64,000 bases of DNA from an uncultured Flavobacteriaceae bacterium (GTDB lineage: Bacteria; Bacteroidota; Bacteroidia; Flavobacteriales; Flavobacteriaceae). Below, in pieces: positions 34,045 through 42,825 of this stretch. A model generated the notes under the pieces. That model saw only the letters and a list, made by a program, of their open reading frames with translations. It ran no database searches and was not told the DNA's origin. Where the stretch lies: positions 62,001 through 126,000 of the forward strand of contig CANMSH010000005.1 of NCBI GenBank assembly GCA_947500525.1, given 5' to 3'. A program made the position numbers and the translations under genes. Positions within the stretch are counted from its first letter, which is position 1, and each line of letters begins with the position of its first letter.

Positions 34045-36825
34045 GTGAAGATAAACGACCTAAATCCCAAAGATTACATTATTATTAAAGGGGCAGCATT
34101 GCATAATCTAAAAAATGTAGATGTTGCCATTCCAAGAAACAAATTAGTAGTTATTACGGGACTCTCGGGCTCTGGAAAATCCAGTTTAGCCTTTGATACG
34201 CTCTATGCTGAAGGGCAAAGACGTTATGTTGAAAGTCTTTCTTCATACGCGCGTCAGTTTTTAGGTAAACTCAATAAACCTAAAGTAGAATATATTAAAG
34301 GTATCGCACCTGCTATTGCTATTGAACAAAAAGTAAATAGTACAAATCCGCGTTCGACTGTAGGTACATCAACCGAAGTTTATGATTATTTAAAATTATT
34401 ATTTGCTAGAATAGGAAAAACCATCTCTCCTGTTTCTGGTAATGAGGTGAAAAAAGATAGTGTTTCAGATGTTCTTAACTATTTGAAATCATTTGATCGT
34501 CAAGAAAAATTGTTGCTATTGGCTCCAATCATTATTGATAAAAACAGAAAATTGGAAACCTTATTACATGTTTTAGAGCAACAAGGTTATGCGAGAATTA
34601 AGGTAAATGATACTGTTGTTAGGATTAATGAATACACAGCCAAAAAAAATGACAAGCTATTTCTTGTGGTAGATAGAGTCGTAATGGATCATGATGAAGA
34701 TTTCTATAATAGATTGGCCGATTCAATTCAAACTACTTTTTTTGAAGGTAAAGGTGAGTGTATCATAGAAAAACTAGCAGATAACAGTATTCGAACCTTT
34801 AGCAATAAGTTCGAACTTGATGGAATGACATTTCTCGAACCCAATACACATTTGTTTAGTTTTAACAATCCGTATGGAGCCTGTCCTACCTGTGAAGGTT
34901 ATGGCAACATGATTGGTATTGATAAAGATTTGGTCGTACCAAACACAACATTATCTATTTTTGATAATGCCATTGCTCCGTGGAAGTCAGAATCTTTTCA
35001 ATCTTATAAAGATAACTTAATAGATAATGCCTATAAGTTCGATTTCCCAATACATAAGCCTTTTTACGAATTGACATCAGCGCAACAACAGTTGCTATGG
35101 GATGGGAATAATTATTTTGAGGGACTAAATAGTTTCTTCAAGTTTTTAGAAGAAAAAACCTATAAAATCCAATATCGAGTGATGCTCTCTCGATACCGAG
35201 GTAAAACTCAATGTACTGAATGCCATGGACAAAGACTCCGTAAAGAAGCAGATTATGTAAAAGTTAGCGGCAAAACGATCACAGATTTGGTACAACTTCC
35301 TATTGATGAAGTACTCGATTTTTTCACTAATTTATCATTATCTGAACATGATCAAAGTATTGCAAAACGTCTATTAAAAGAAATTAAAAATCGTTTGGCT
35401 TTTTTATATGATGTTGGTTTAGGCTATCTCACTTTAAATAGAACTTCAAACACCTTATCTGGCGGAGAAAGTCAACGTATTAATTTGGCAACATCTCTTG
35501 GAAGTAGTCTTGTAGGCTCAATGTACATTTTAGATGAACCTAGTATTGGTTTACATTCGAGAGATACAGAGCGCTTAATTAAAGTTTTAAAAGGTTTGCG
35601 CGATTTAGGAAATACTGTTATTGTAGTTGAGCACGATGAAGATATTATGAGAGCTGCAGATTATATTATTGATATTGGTCCAGAAGCGGGTACGTTTGGA
35701 GGGGAATTAGTTGCTGAAGGTAATTTTAAGAAAATCGTTAAATCAAATTCTTTGACTGCCAGTTATCTAAATGGAACAATGGAAATTGCAGTCCCTAAGA
35801 AAAGGAAAGTCCCTAAAACATATATTGAAATTATTGGTGCTCGAGAGCATAACTTAAAAAACATAGACGTTAAATTTCCGCTAAATGCCTTGACCGTAGT
35901 TACTGGAGTTTCTGGGAGTGGGAAAACTACATTGATACGTAAAATTTTATATCCAGCACTGCAAAAACAATTGTATAATTATGGCGAAAAAGCGGGGCAA
36001 TTTTCAGAATTAAAAGGTGCGTATACGTCCATACAAAATATTGAATTTGTTGATCAAAACCCAATAGGTAGATCGAGTAGATCAAATCCTGTAACATATA
36101 TCAAAGCGTATGATGATATTAGAGCCTTGTTTACGCTTCAAAAACTAGCAAAAATAAGAGCTTATAAAGCGAAACACTTTTCATTTAATGTAGATGGTGG
36201 TCGATGCGAAACCTGTAAGGGTGATGGTAAAGTAGTAGTTGGTATGCAGTTCATGGCCGATGTGCATTTAATTTGTGAAACTTGTAAAGGTAAACGCTTT
36301 AAAAAAGAAATCTTAGAGGTACAATTTGAAGGCAAATCAATTGCCGATGTACTTAACTTGACAATTGATGATGCTATTGCATTTTTTAAATTGCATAATC
36401 AGAAAAAGATAATTTCAAAATTACAGCCACTGCAAGATGTTGGGTTGGGATATGTACAGCTGGGGCAATCATCTTCTACCCTTTCTGGAGGCGAAGCGCA
36501 ACGTATTAAGCTAGCTTCGTTTTTGGTAAAAGGAACTACAAAAGACAAAACCCTATTTATATTTGACGAACCGACTACTGGTTTACATTTTCATGATATT
36601 AAAAAACTATTAGCCTCATTTGCTGCATTACTCGATAAGGGCCATTCAATTATTGTGGTGGAACACAATATCGATTTAATAAAATGTGCCGATTATATTA
36701 TAGATTTAGGTCAAGAAGGCGGTAAAAATGGAGGTTCTCTTCTATTCCAAGGTACTCCAGAAGATTTATCCAAATCTAAAAGTTCATATACAGCGAAGTA
36801 TTTAAAGGAAAAATTGGTTAATTAA
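34045..36825 (+). CDS. uvrA: Excinuclease ABC subunit A with incomplete first zinc module
   Basis: A 926-residue nucleotide-excision damage sensor, starting with GTG. Two ABC modules are seen: Walker A at GLSGSGKSS (about 39-47) and GVSGSGKTT, signatures [13 protein letters not shown] and [13 protein letters not shown], and Walker [11 protein letters not shown] and [10 protein letters not shown]. The C-terminal zinc finger (CETCKGDGK and CETCKGKRF) is intact. The first zinc module keeps only C280-PT-C283; the preceding CPxC pair of typical UvrA is replaced near residue 256 by FELDG. The UvrB-binding region is present by length. The stop overlaps the convergent regulator gene by 8 bases. Confidence 0.94.
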   Translation: MKINDLNPKDYIIIKGAALHNLKNVDVAIPRNKLVVITGLSGSGKSSLAFDTLYAEGQRRYVESLSSYARQFLGKLNKPKVEYIKGIAPAIAIEQKVNSTNPRSTVGTSTEVYDYLKLLFARIGKTISPVSGNEVKKDSVSDVLNYLKSFDRQEKLLLLAPIIIDKNRKLETLLHVLEQQGYARIKVNDTVVRINEYTAKKNDKLFLVVDRVVMDHDEDFYNRLADSIQTTFFEGKGECIIEKLADNSIRTFSNKFELDGMTFLEPNTHLFSFNNPYGACPTCEGYGNMIGIDKDLVVPNTTLSIFDNAIAPWKSESFQSYKDNLIDNAYKFDFPIHKPFYELTSAQQQLLWDGNNYFEGLNSFFKFLEEKTYKIQYRVMLSRYRGKTQCTECHGQRLRKEADYVKVSGKTITDLVQLPIDEVLDFFTNLSLSEHDQSIAKRLLKEIKNRLAFLYDVGLGYLTLNRTSNTLSGGESQRINLATSLGSSLVGSMYILDEPSIGLHSRDTERLIKVLKGLRDLGNTVIVVEHDEDIMRAADYIIDIGPEAGTFGGELVAEGNFKKIVKSNSLTASYLNGTMEIAVPKKRKVPKTYIEIIGAREHNLKNIDVKFPLNALTVVTGVSGSGKTTLIRKILYPALQKQLYNYGEKAGQFSELKGAYTSIQNIEFVDQNPIGRSSRSNPVTYIKAYDDIRALFTLQKLAKIRAYKAKHFSFNVDGGRCETCKGDGKVVVGMQFMADVHLICETCKGKRFKKEILEVQFEGKSIADVLNLTIDDAIAFFKLHNQKKIISKLQPLQDVGLGYVQLGQSSSTLSGGEAQRIKLASFLVKGTTKDKTLFIFDEPTTGLHFHDIKKLLASFAALLDKGHSIIVVEHNIDLIKCADYIIDLGQEGGKNGGSLLFQGTPEDLSKSKSSYTAKYLKEKLVN

Positions 36826-37516
36826 GGCCCTGTTCACCAAGTTTACTCAAAAAATTAGATTTGAACTTTTGACCAATAGGTACAATCTTATCTTGTATAT
36901 GAACTTGATTGCCTACAATTGAATTTATTTTATCAATATTTACCGCAAATGATTTGTGAGTTTGTATAAATTTTGTGTCTGGTAATGCGTTTGTCATATT
37001 TATAAATGTACTATGAGTTACCAAACATTGATCCAACAAATATACCTTTACATAGTCACCAAATGCTTCAACAAATAAAATTGCATCCATTAGCACTTTA
37101 TGAAGTACTTTATTCGATTTTATCAATAAGAACTCCTGTTTAATTGCCTGATCAAATTTTACGTTAGAATTCCTAAATTTATTAACTGCGGTTAAAAAAC
37201 GGTTAAATGAAAAGGGTTTTAGTAAATAATCAATTGCATTAACTTCAAATCCTTCTACGGCATATTTTGTATAGGCCGTAGTAAAAATTACACTTGGAGG
37301 CGATTGCAAAGATTTGTAAAACGTTAATCCAGATATTTTTGGCATGTTCACATCTAAAAAAAGTAAATCTACATGTTCGGCGTTTAGGGTATCAAGAGCT
37401 TCGATGGCATTATTACAAACCGAAACTAAATGCAAAAAATCAACATCCTTAATGAACGTCTTTAAAACATCTTGTGAAGATGGTTCATCATCTATAATTA
37501 AACAATTAATTTTCAT
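36818..37516 (-). CDS. LytTR-family response regulator
   Basis: A 232-residue two-component regulator. Receiver residues about 1-115 contain the acidic pair IIDDEP and the phosphorylatable Asp55 in LLFLDVNMP, with the conserved Lys in KPFSF. The C-terminal LytTR DNA-binding domain runs from about 135 (LIKSNKVLHKVLMDAILFVE, then FIQTHKSFAVNIDKINSIVG). It overlaps the histidine kinase stop/start region by 4 bases, so they are co-transcribed. Its stop overlaps uvrA on the opposite strand by 8 bases. Confidence 0.92.
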   Translation of the reverse strand: MKINCLIIDDEPSSQDVLKTFIKDVDFLHLVSVCNNAIEALDTLNAEHVDLLFLDVNMPKISGLTFYKSLQSPPSVIFTTAYTKYAVEGFEVNAIDYLLKPFSFNRFLTAVNKFRNSNVKFDQAIKQEFLLIKSNKVLHKVLMDAILFVEAFGDYVKVYLLDQCLVTHSTFINMTNALPDTKFIQTHKSFAVNIDKINSIVGNQVHIQDKIVPIGQKFKSNFLSKLGEQGLN

Positions 37517-38562
37517 TCGGATAATGTTAATGTAACTGAAAATAACTTTTCTGACTTCTGAATATTCAAGATATAATTTTCTTTATAAACAATATCTAAG
37601 TTCCTTTTTATATTCTCAATACCTAAACCAGAATGCTCTTTATTTTCAATAGGAACTTCTACAAAGTTATTCTCAATAAGAAATCTAAATTCTTGCCTTT
37701 TTTGATCTATCTCTATTTTAATAAAAGCATTTTCAGGGTCGCTTTTAAGACCATGCTTAAAACTATTTTCAACGAACGGTAGTAATATCATTGGATAAAT
37801 TTGATAATCATCATTAAGAATTATAGCACTAAAGGTTACTGAAGCATTTGCGCGCTGTCGGTACTTTTGAAATGCTAAATAATTCTCGATTAAATCGATC
37901 TCATCTTTTAAAGAAACCCGTTCGGTATTAGAATCGTAGATGACATATCTTAAAATATCTGATAATTTAACGAGTGCCTCTGTAGTTTCTTTCTTTTTAT
38001 CGAGTGCCAACGAGTAAATAACATTGAGCGAATTGAATAAAAAGTGTGGATTGATTTGAGAGCGTAAAACTGCCAGTTGAGATTGTATTTGATGATGCGC
38101 CACTTTTAGTTTTTCATTTTCTCTTTTGTTATAATAGAACCAGTCTTCAGAAAGTTTTACTAAGGTTGTTCCAACAATAAAAATTGAAAATATGGTAGTT
38201 AATTTTGTATTTGAATGATAGGATATAAAAAAATAGTCAGGAAATATATAATCAACCAAATTATCAAAGAACCAACTATTTATCTGAACAAACACAAGAA
38301 TAGTGAGCACAACAGAAATAATATAGATGACATACTTTTCTTTTTTTAAAAATATAGGAATAAAACCATATAAATTTATAAGCACCGGAGGAACAATGGT
38401 GCATAAAAACAACCCCGTATACATCACATCTATTTTAGCTGGGTTGTTATCTGGTGAAAACGCAAACAAGAGTATCACAAAAGAACATATCCAAAGTATA
38501 AGATTAAATATATACGGATTATGGTTATTTATATTTAACACATCCAAATTAAGGTGTTGCAT
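37513..38562 (-). CDS. LytS-type sensor histidine kinase
   Basis: A 349-residue membrane kinase. Four hydrophobic segments in the first 130 residues are followed by a coiled linker, then the His_kinase box RSQINPHFLFNSLN, with the phospho-accepting His in PHFLFN. The GHKL ATPase domain shows MILLPFVENSFKHG (N-box) and GLGIENIKRNL. It pairs with the LytTR regulator immediately downstream. The preceding lipoprotein gene overlaps it by 14 bases, so all three form one operon. Confidence 0.92.
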   Translation of the reverse strand: MQHLNLDVLNINNHNPYIFNLILWICSFVILLFAFSPDNNPAKIDVMYTGLFLCTIVPPVLINLYGFIPIFLKKEKYVIYIISVVLTILVFVQINSWFFDNLVDYIFPDYFFISYHSNTKLTTIFSIFIVGTTLVKLSEDWFYYNKRENEKLKVAHHQIQSQLAVLRSQINPHFLFNSLNVIYSLALDKKKETTEALVKLSDILRYVIYDSNTERVSLKDEIDLIENYLAFQKYRQRANASVTFSAIILNDDYQIYPMILLPFVENSFKHGLKSDPENAFIKIEIDQKRQEFRFLIENNFVEVPIENKEHSGLGIENIKRNLDIVYKENYILNIQKSEKLFSVTLTLSE

Positions 38563-39211
38563 CTATTTTTTTAAGGTTAAATTTAACTGAAGTTTCCCAC
38601 TTCTCTTTAGTATCGATTGCCATGTATTTTTTTACAAATTTTTGCAATTCCTCAGATGATGCTGTTAATAAAAACGATTCATCAATTCCTACTTTTTCAT
38701 GTCTTATTTTAATTTTTTTCTCTTTAAAAAGATGTTTAATTCTATCTTCATCAAACCATTTAATACTTATATTTTTGGCGTCGACAATATCAAATTTCAC
38801 AAGTGAATGGGTTCCTACCAGATGTGCCTGAACTAAGTTATTTAAATTGCTACCAAGTTCTAATGGAGTAAAATCTATAAATAGTTGATTCTTAATTTTA
38901 AACGGAATCCCGAGAAATAAAGATTCTTTTGAGTTCTTAGTATAATTAATGATATATCCATCTTTATATTTGTTAAAAACCTCAAGATCTTCTGGTTTTA
39001 CTTCGGATTCCGACGACTTTTTGGCGTCCTTTAAAAATTCATCTTTAAAAGATTTTACATCCCAAACTCCCTTTTCCTTATCTTCCCAAACCCCTATGAA
39101 TTTTTGTTCAAAACGAATTGTGTCTTTCGTGTAAAAAGGGTGTAACGATTTAACAATGCAAGAACTTAGAACCATAACAATGGCTACTAGAAATAATGTT
39201 TTTGTTTTCAT
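38549..39211 (-). CDS. Lipoprotein of unknown function in the LytSR operon
   Basis: A 220-residue protein with a lipobox (MVLSSC, Cys at about residue 18), then VKSLHPFYTKDTIRFEQKFI. The mature domain contains GVWEDKEKGVWDVKSF, a lipocalin-like opening often seen in flavobacterial lipoproteins, then charged strands. It overlaps the kinase gene by 14 bases and is first in the operon. A sensory or envelope role near the kinase is plausible but unproven. Confidence 0.65.
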   Translation of the reverse strand: MKTKTLFLVAIVMVLSSCIVKSLHPFYTKDTIRFEQKFIGVWEDKEKGVWDVKSFKDEFLKDAKKSSESEVKPEDLEVFNKYKDGYIINYTKNSKESLFLGIPFKIKNQLFIDFTPLELGSNLNNLVQAHLVGTHSLVKFDIVDAKNISIKWFDEDRIKHLFKEKKIKIRHEKVGIDESFLLTASSEELQKFVKKYMAIDTKEKWETSVKFNLKKIDATP

Positions 39212-39325
39212 ATTTACTCAAATTTAATTATTTGAGATCAAAACAATCTAAATCCTATTATTAAAACAAAAAAATTCGTTAAACACGGTTATTTTAAGGT
39301 CAAACAAGGTTCATTTCATTTTTTA

Positions 39326-39359
39326 AATAAAAAAACCGAAGTAAAACTTCGGTTTTTAT
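39326..39359 (-). terminator. Terminator of the TPR gene
   Basis: Perfect 8-bp stem ACCGAAGT/ACTTCGGT with a 3-base loop, with a long A-tract on the plus strand (T-tract on the minus strand). Confidence 0.85.
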
Positions 39360-39386
39360 TTAGTTAGACAATAAGTCTACTGTTAT

Positions 39387-40082
39387 TTATTTATCTTCAA
39401 AGGTCTTACCATCAATTATAGATTGTAAATTCTCTTTGGCAAATACAAAATCAGATTGTAATGCAATTGCGTTCTCAAAACTTGCTTTTGCAGAAGTGTT
39501 ATCCTTCATTGCAAACTGTATCAATCCTTTTAAATTGGCAATTGCAGCTTTTAGATCTACCTGCTGATTATGATTTTTATTAATTGCATAAGTTACTTTG
39601 ATCTTACCCGAATCTTTTAAACTTTCGGCTTTTTTTACCGCCATTAAGGCTTCCTTATTCTTTTTCGTACTAAAATATAAATTCGCCAATTTGTACGCAT
39701 GGAAATTATTATTTGATTTTGCTGTTAATTTAGCATATGATTGCGCTGCTTTATCAATAGCACCAATACTCTCTAATGAAATAGCTTGCATCTCTAAAAT
39801 TTCCAATTTATTACTGTCTCTACTCAAAACATCAGTACACACCATAAAACAAGAGGTGTACTTTCTACTATTAAAATAAACATAGGCTAAACTATCTTTA
39901 TAAGTACTGTTGGCTCCTTCTTTAGCAATAATCGTATATAAACTGTTTGTTGCAATTGTATTATCACCATAAGCTAATGCTTGTTTCATAATCATTTTAT
40001 CAAGCGAAGTATCTTTATGCTCTTGCGCATAAAAACTTATACATGCTAATAAAGCACTAAGGGTAATGTAATATTTCTTCAT
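39387..40082 (-). CDS. Exported TPR-repeat protein
   Basis: A 231-residue protein with a signal peptide (MKKYYITLSALLACISFYAQ). The mature part is a row of tetratricopeptide-like helical hairpins (LAYVYFNSRKYTSCFMVCTD, QAISLESIGAIDKAAQSYAK, YKLANLYFSTKKNKEALMAV and a last repeat with AKASFENAIALQ). About five repeats are visible. ATG 40082 fits the signal start; an ATG three codons upstream is possible. A periplasmic scaffold role is likely; the partner is unknown. Confidence 0.82.
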   Translation of the reverse strand: MKKYYITLSALLACISFYAQEHKDTSLDKMIMKQALAYGDNTIATNSLYTIIAKEGANSTYKDSLAYVYFNSRKYTSCFMVCTDVLSRDSNKLEILEMQAISLESIGAIDKAAQSYAKLTAKSNNNFHAYKLANLYFSTKKNKEALMAVKKAESLKDSGKIKVTYAINKNHNQQVDLKAAIANLKGLIQFAMKDNTSAKASFENAIALQSDFVFAKENLQSIIDGKTFEDK

Positions 40083-40165
40083 GAAGTTCAATTTTTGTTT
40101 GTGCCTGCAAATTTATTTAAATAATTGAGAATTAAAACTTAAAGTTTTGATAAAATCATCAGATA

Positions 40166-40197
40166 CAAAAAAAGCTCCTCTATAAAGAGAAGCTTTG
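40166..40197 (-). terminator. Intrinsic terminator of tRNA-His
   Basis: On the minus strand, AAAGCT-x-CTCT arms with one internal mismatch and a 4-base loop are followed by seven T. It lies directly behind the tRNA gene. Confidence 0.75.
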
Positions 40198-40204
40198 TCT
40201 TTTG

Positions 40205-40279
40205 GGTGGAAGATGGGGCTCGAACCCACGACCCTCGGTACCACAAACCGATGCTCTAACCAACTGAGCTACAACCACC
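40205..40279 (-). tRNA. tRNA-His (GTG anticodon)
   Basis: The minus strand folds as a full cloverleaf: G-1 (pairing with C73) and a D-arm beginning TAGCTCAGTTGGTTAGAGC. The anticodon stem/loop is TCGGT-TTGTGGT-ACCGA with GTG, and the T-arm is GTGGG/CCCAT around TTCGAGC. The 3' CCA is not encoded. In the acceptor stem, pairs 5-68 and 6-67 are U-U. The surrounding 326-base gap (40092-40417) otherwise holds only the terminator and no ORF I can support. Confidence 0.93.
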
Positions 40280-40417
40280 ATATTAAGTTGCGGGTGCAAA
40301 TATACTCTATTTGAATATTTGAACAAATAAAAAATTAAAAATTATTGTTTAAATCTGTGCTATTTTAAAAAGTCAATTTTAGATCCGCTAGTCGTACTAT
40401 AATTAGTATACAATAGG

Positions 40418-41134
40418 TTATTTTAATTTATTCAAACTATCTACGGCAATAAATCGTTCAACTGTAAAGCCTTCCCCTGCTTCTGTCCCTATCAGTCTAC
40501 CTAAATCTTGGGCTCTATATCGTATACTATCTAGAAAATTCTTACTCGTTATTGGAGAAACAGGTTCTGTATTATTAGGGTCATAAAATTGAGAACTATA
40601 TGCTTGAACCGCTTTCATCTTTTTCTCAACGAATCCAGAAACATCCACAACAAAATCGGGAGTCAAATTCTTCCATTGAATATAATGATATACTTGTTTT
40701 GGTCTCCACTCCTGCTGGGTCTCACCATTTAATGCTGTTTCAATTCTACGCAAACCAGATAAAAAACATGCATCACTCGCCAATCTACTACCTTTACCAT
40801 GATCTATGTGCCTGTCGTCTATTGCATTACATAAAACAATGTCAGGTTGATATTTGCGAATTATTTTGATGACTTCTAACTGGTGTTCTTTATCGTTTAC
40901 AAAAAAACCATCGGCAAAAGCAAGATTCTCTCGAGCAGATAAACCTAATATTTTGGCTGCCGCTGCCGCTTCTTGATCACGTATTTCGGCTGAGCCGCGT
41001 GTACCTAACTCACCTCTAGTTAAATCTAAAGCACCAACTTTCTTTCCTAAAGAAATTTCTTTTGCAATGGTCGCAGCACAACCCAATTCAATATCATCTG
41101 GGTGTGCCCCTATGGCCAGTATATCTAATTTCAT
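40418..41134 (-). CDS. bshB1: Bacillithiol biosynthesis deacetylase BshB1
   Basis: A 238-residue zinc-dependent N-acetylglucosaminyl-malate deacetylase of the second step of bacillithiol synthesis. The metal motif is AIGAHPDDIELGCA. LTRGELGTRG and CNAIDDRHIDHG are the BshB-specific loops. The ending FTVERFIAVD is typical of bacteroidetal BshB1. ATG 41134 (MKLDILAIG) is preferred; one three codons upstream is possible. A divergent marR begins 100 bases away with a shared palindrome between them. Confidence 0.93.
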   Translation of the reverse strand: MKLDILAIGAHPDDIELGCAATIAKEISLGKKVGALDLTRGELGTRGSAEIRDQEAAAAAKILGLSARENLAFADGFFVNDKEHQLEVIKIIRKYQPDIVLCNAIDDRHIDHGKGSRLASDACFLSGLRRIETALNGETQQEWRPKQVYHYIQWKNLTPDFVVDVSGFVEKKMKAVQAYSSQFYDPNNTEPVSPITSKNFLDSIRYRAQDLGRLIGTEAGEGFTVERFIAVDSLNKLK

Positions 41135-41151
41135 ATAATTCAAATGTAGTT

Positions 41152-41181
41152 CAAATATACTACAAGTATTTTTTTAACAAA
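41152..41181 (-). promoter_or_regulatory. Promoter of bshB1
   Basis: On the minus strand, TTTG (plus-strand 41178-41181), an 18-base spacer and TATATTTG (41152-41159) match the Bacteroidota promoter. A start near 41145 gives a leader of about 10 bases. Confidence 0.6.
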
Positions 41182-41186
41182 ACTTT

Positions 41187-41210
41187 AATTAGTTGCATAT
41201 ACAACTAATT
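41187..41210. promoter_or_regulatory. Inverted repeat between bshB1 and marR, possible MarR operator
   Basis: AATTAGTTG, 6 bases, CAACTAATT: a perfect 9-bp inverted repeat. It lies just upstream of the bshB1 -33 box and 25 bases before the marR ATG. The form and position fit binding by the encoded MarR dimer and could control both directions. Confidence 0.55.
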
Positions 41211-41234
41211 TGGTTCTATCCTTAAATTTGCACT

Positions 41235-41699
41235 ATGAAATCAAAAAATACAACGATTGATTTTGAAGCATCAATTGCTCCTTGGTTAGGAAAAACAATG
41301 AAAATTGTTGACTATTATATTCATGAATCTATGACTAATCATGACCTAGATTTGACCAAAGAACAAATGATTGTTTTAAAACGTTTAAATGATAAGGATG
41401 GCATCCCTCAAAATGAACTTGCCTTTTTAACTTTGCGTAATAAGTCAACTCTAACGCGTTTATTGGTGAAAATGGAGAAAAAAGGATACATCATCAGAAA
41501 ACAAGATCAACATGATAAGCGTATAAATAAGGTATACTTATCGACAGCAGGACGTGAAACTTATAAAAAAACGAGACCCATAATAAAGAACCTTATTGAT
41601 ACTATGGAGCAAAATATTTCTACTTCTGAAAAGGAGCAAATGATTTCTTTGTTACAAAAAATTCAATTCAATTTTACTTCTACTAAACCAACTCTTTAA
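41235..41699 (+). CDS. MarR-family regulator of an RND efflux operon
   Basis: A 154-residue winged-helix regulator: LNDKDGIPQNELAFLTLRNK, STLTRLLVKMEKKGYIIRKQ and a wing DQHDKRINKVYLSTAG. It is followed by the adaptor gene after 10 bases and then by the pump and the outer-membrane channel, so it is probably the local repressor. TAAATTTG at 41223-41230 lies so close to the ATG that, if used, the mRNA would be nearly leaderless. Confidence 0.92.
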   Translation: MKSKNTTIDFEASIAPWLGKTMKIVDYYIHESMTNHDLDLTKEQMIVLKRLNDKDGIPQNELAFLTLRNKSTLTRLLVKMEKKGYIIRKQDQHDKRINKVYLSTAGRETYKKTRPIIKNLIDTMEQNISTSEKEQMISLLQKIQFNFTSTKPTL

Positions 41700-41709
41700 G
41701 TATACTCAA

Positions 41710-42819
41710 ATGAGAAAAATAATTCTTTCAATAGTAGGCGTCGCTCTTGTACTAGGAGCAATTGCATTAGGCAACATGTTTGCAAAAAATAAAAAGAAGC
41801 CAAAACCAACCTTTAACAAAATAGTTAAAACCGTTTTTGTAGATACCGTTGAGAACAGAGATATTCCCATAATTATTTCGGCCAGCGGTAATTTAACTGC
41901 CAAGAATAAAATAGAATTATTCTCTGAAGTTCAAGGTGTTCTAAAAATAACATCCAAAGACTTCAAATCAGGAACCAGGTATAGAAGAGGAGAAACCTTA
42001 CTTAGCATTAACAGTGATGAATTTTATGCAAGTTTAAAATCTCAAAAAAGTAATTTATACAATTTAATTACTTCTATCATGCCAGATATTCGTCTAGACT
42101 ATCCAAATGAATTTGTCAAATGGCAGAAATATTTACAAGATTTTGACTTAAATAAACCAACGCCAAAACTTCCTGAATTTACTTCTGACAAGGAACAATA
42201 CTTTGTTTCTGGGCGAGGTATAACATCCAGTTACTATGGAGTTAAGAACTTAGAAGTTAAGCTAGGAAAATATAGAATTAGAGCGCCATATAGTGGTATT
42301 TTAACAGAAGCCTTGGTAACACCAGGCACATTGGTAAGAGTTGGTCAAAAATTAGGTGAGTTTATTAACCCTTCGGTCTATGAAATGGAAGTGGCAATTA
42401 GTGCCGCTTATAGTGATCTCTTAAAAATTGGAAACACTGTTTCATTGTCTAATTTAGAACGTACTAGTACGTATAAAGGTACCGTTGTTCGTATAAATGG
42501 CAAAATTGATCAAACATCGCAAACAATTAAAGCATATATACAAGTAAGAGACAAAAGCTTGAGAGAAGGTTCCTATTTAGAAGCAAATCTTACCGCTAAA
42601 TCAGAAAAAGACGCGTATGAAATTTCTCGTAAACTGCTTGTTGATAACAAAAATGTATTTGTAGTGAAAGACTCCATTTTGAATTTATTGGAAGTGAATC
42701 CAGTTTATTTTAATTCAGAAACAGTAGTCTTAAAAGGCATCCCCAACAATACTATAGTATTGTCTAAGGTAGTACCTGGTGCTTACGATGGTATGATTGT
42801 AAAAATCAACAAAAAATAG
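41710..42819 (+). CDS. RND efflux periplasmic adaptor (membrane fusion protein)
   Basis: A 369-residue adaptor anchored by one N-terminal helix (MRKIILSIVGVALVLGAIAL). Barrel-sandwich halves are visible as ISASGNLTAKNKIELFSEVQ and the return strand GKYRIRAPYSGILTEALVTP. A beta-barrel and a membrane-proximal domain follow. The usual long alpha-helical hairpin between the halves is replaced by an insert of about 70 residues rich in Pro (LNKPTPKLPEF). It joins the pump 6 bases downstream to the TolC-like channel. Confidence 0.92.
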   Translation: MRKIILSIVGVALVLGAIALGNMFAKNKKKPKPTFNKIVKTVFVDTVENRDIPIIISASGNLTAKNKIELFSEVQGVLKITSKDFKSGTRYRRGETLLSINSDEFYASLKSQKSNLYNLITSIMPDIRLDYPNEFVKWQKYLQDFDLNKPTPKLPEFTSDKEQYFVSGRGITSSYYGVKNLEVKLGKYRIRAPYSGILTEALVTPGTLVRVGQKLGEFINPSVYEMEVAISAAYSDLLKIGNTVSLSNLERTSTYKGTVVRINGKIDQTSQTIKAYIQVRDKSLREGSYLEANLTAKSEKDAYEISRKLLVDNKNVFVVKDSILNLLEVNPVYFNSETVVLKGIPNNTIVLSKVVPGAYDGMIVKINKK

Positions 42820-42825
42820 CGTAAG

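Noticed and set aside
41223-41230. TAAATTTG as the marR promoter -7 box
   Set aside because: It lies only 5 bases before the ATG and has no -33 partner at the right spacing; kept only as a remark on possible leaderless start.
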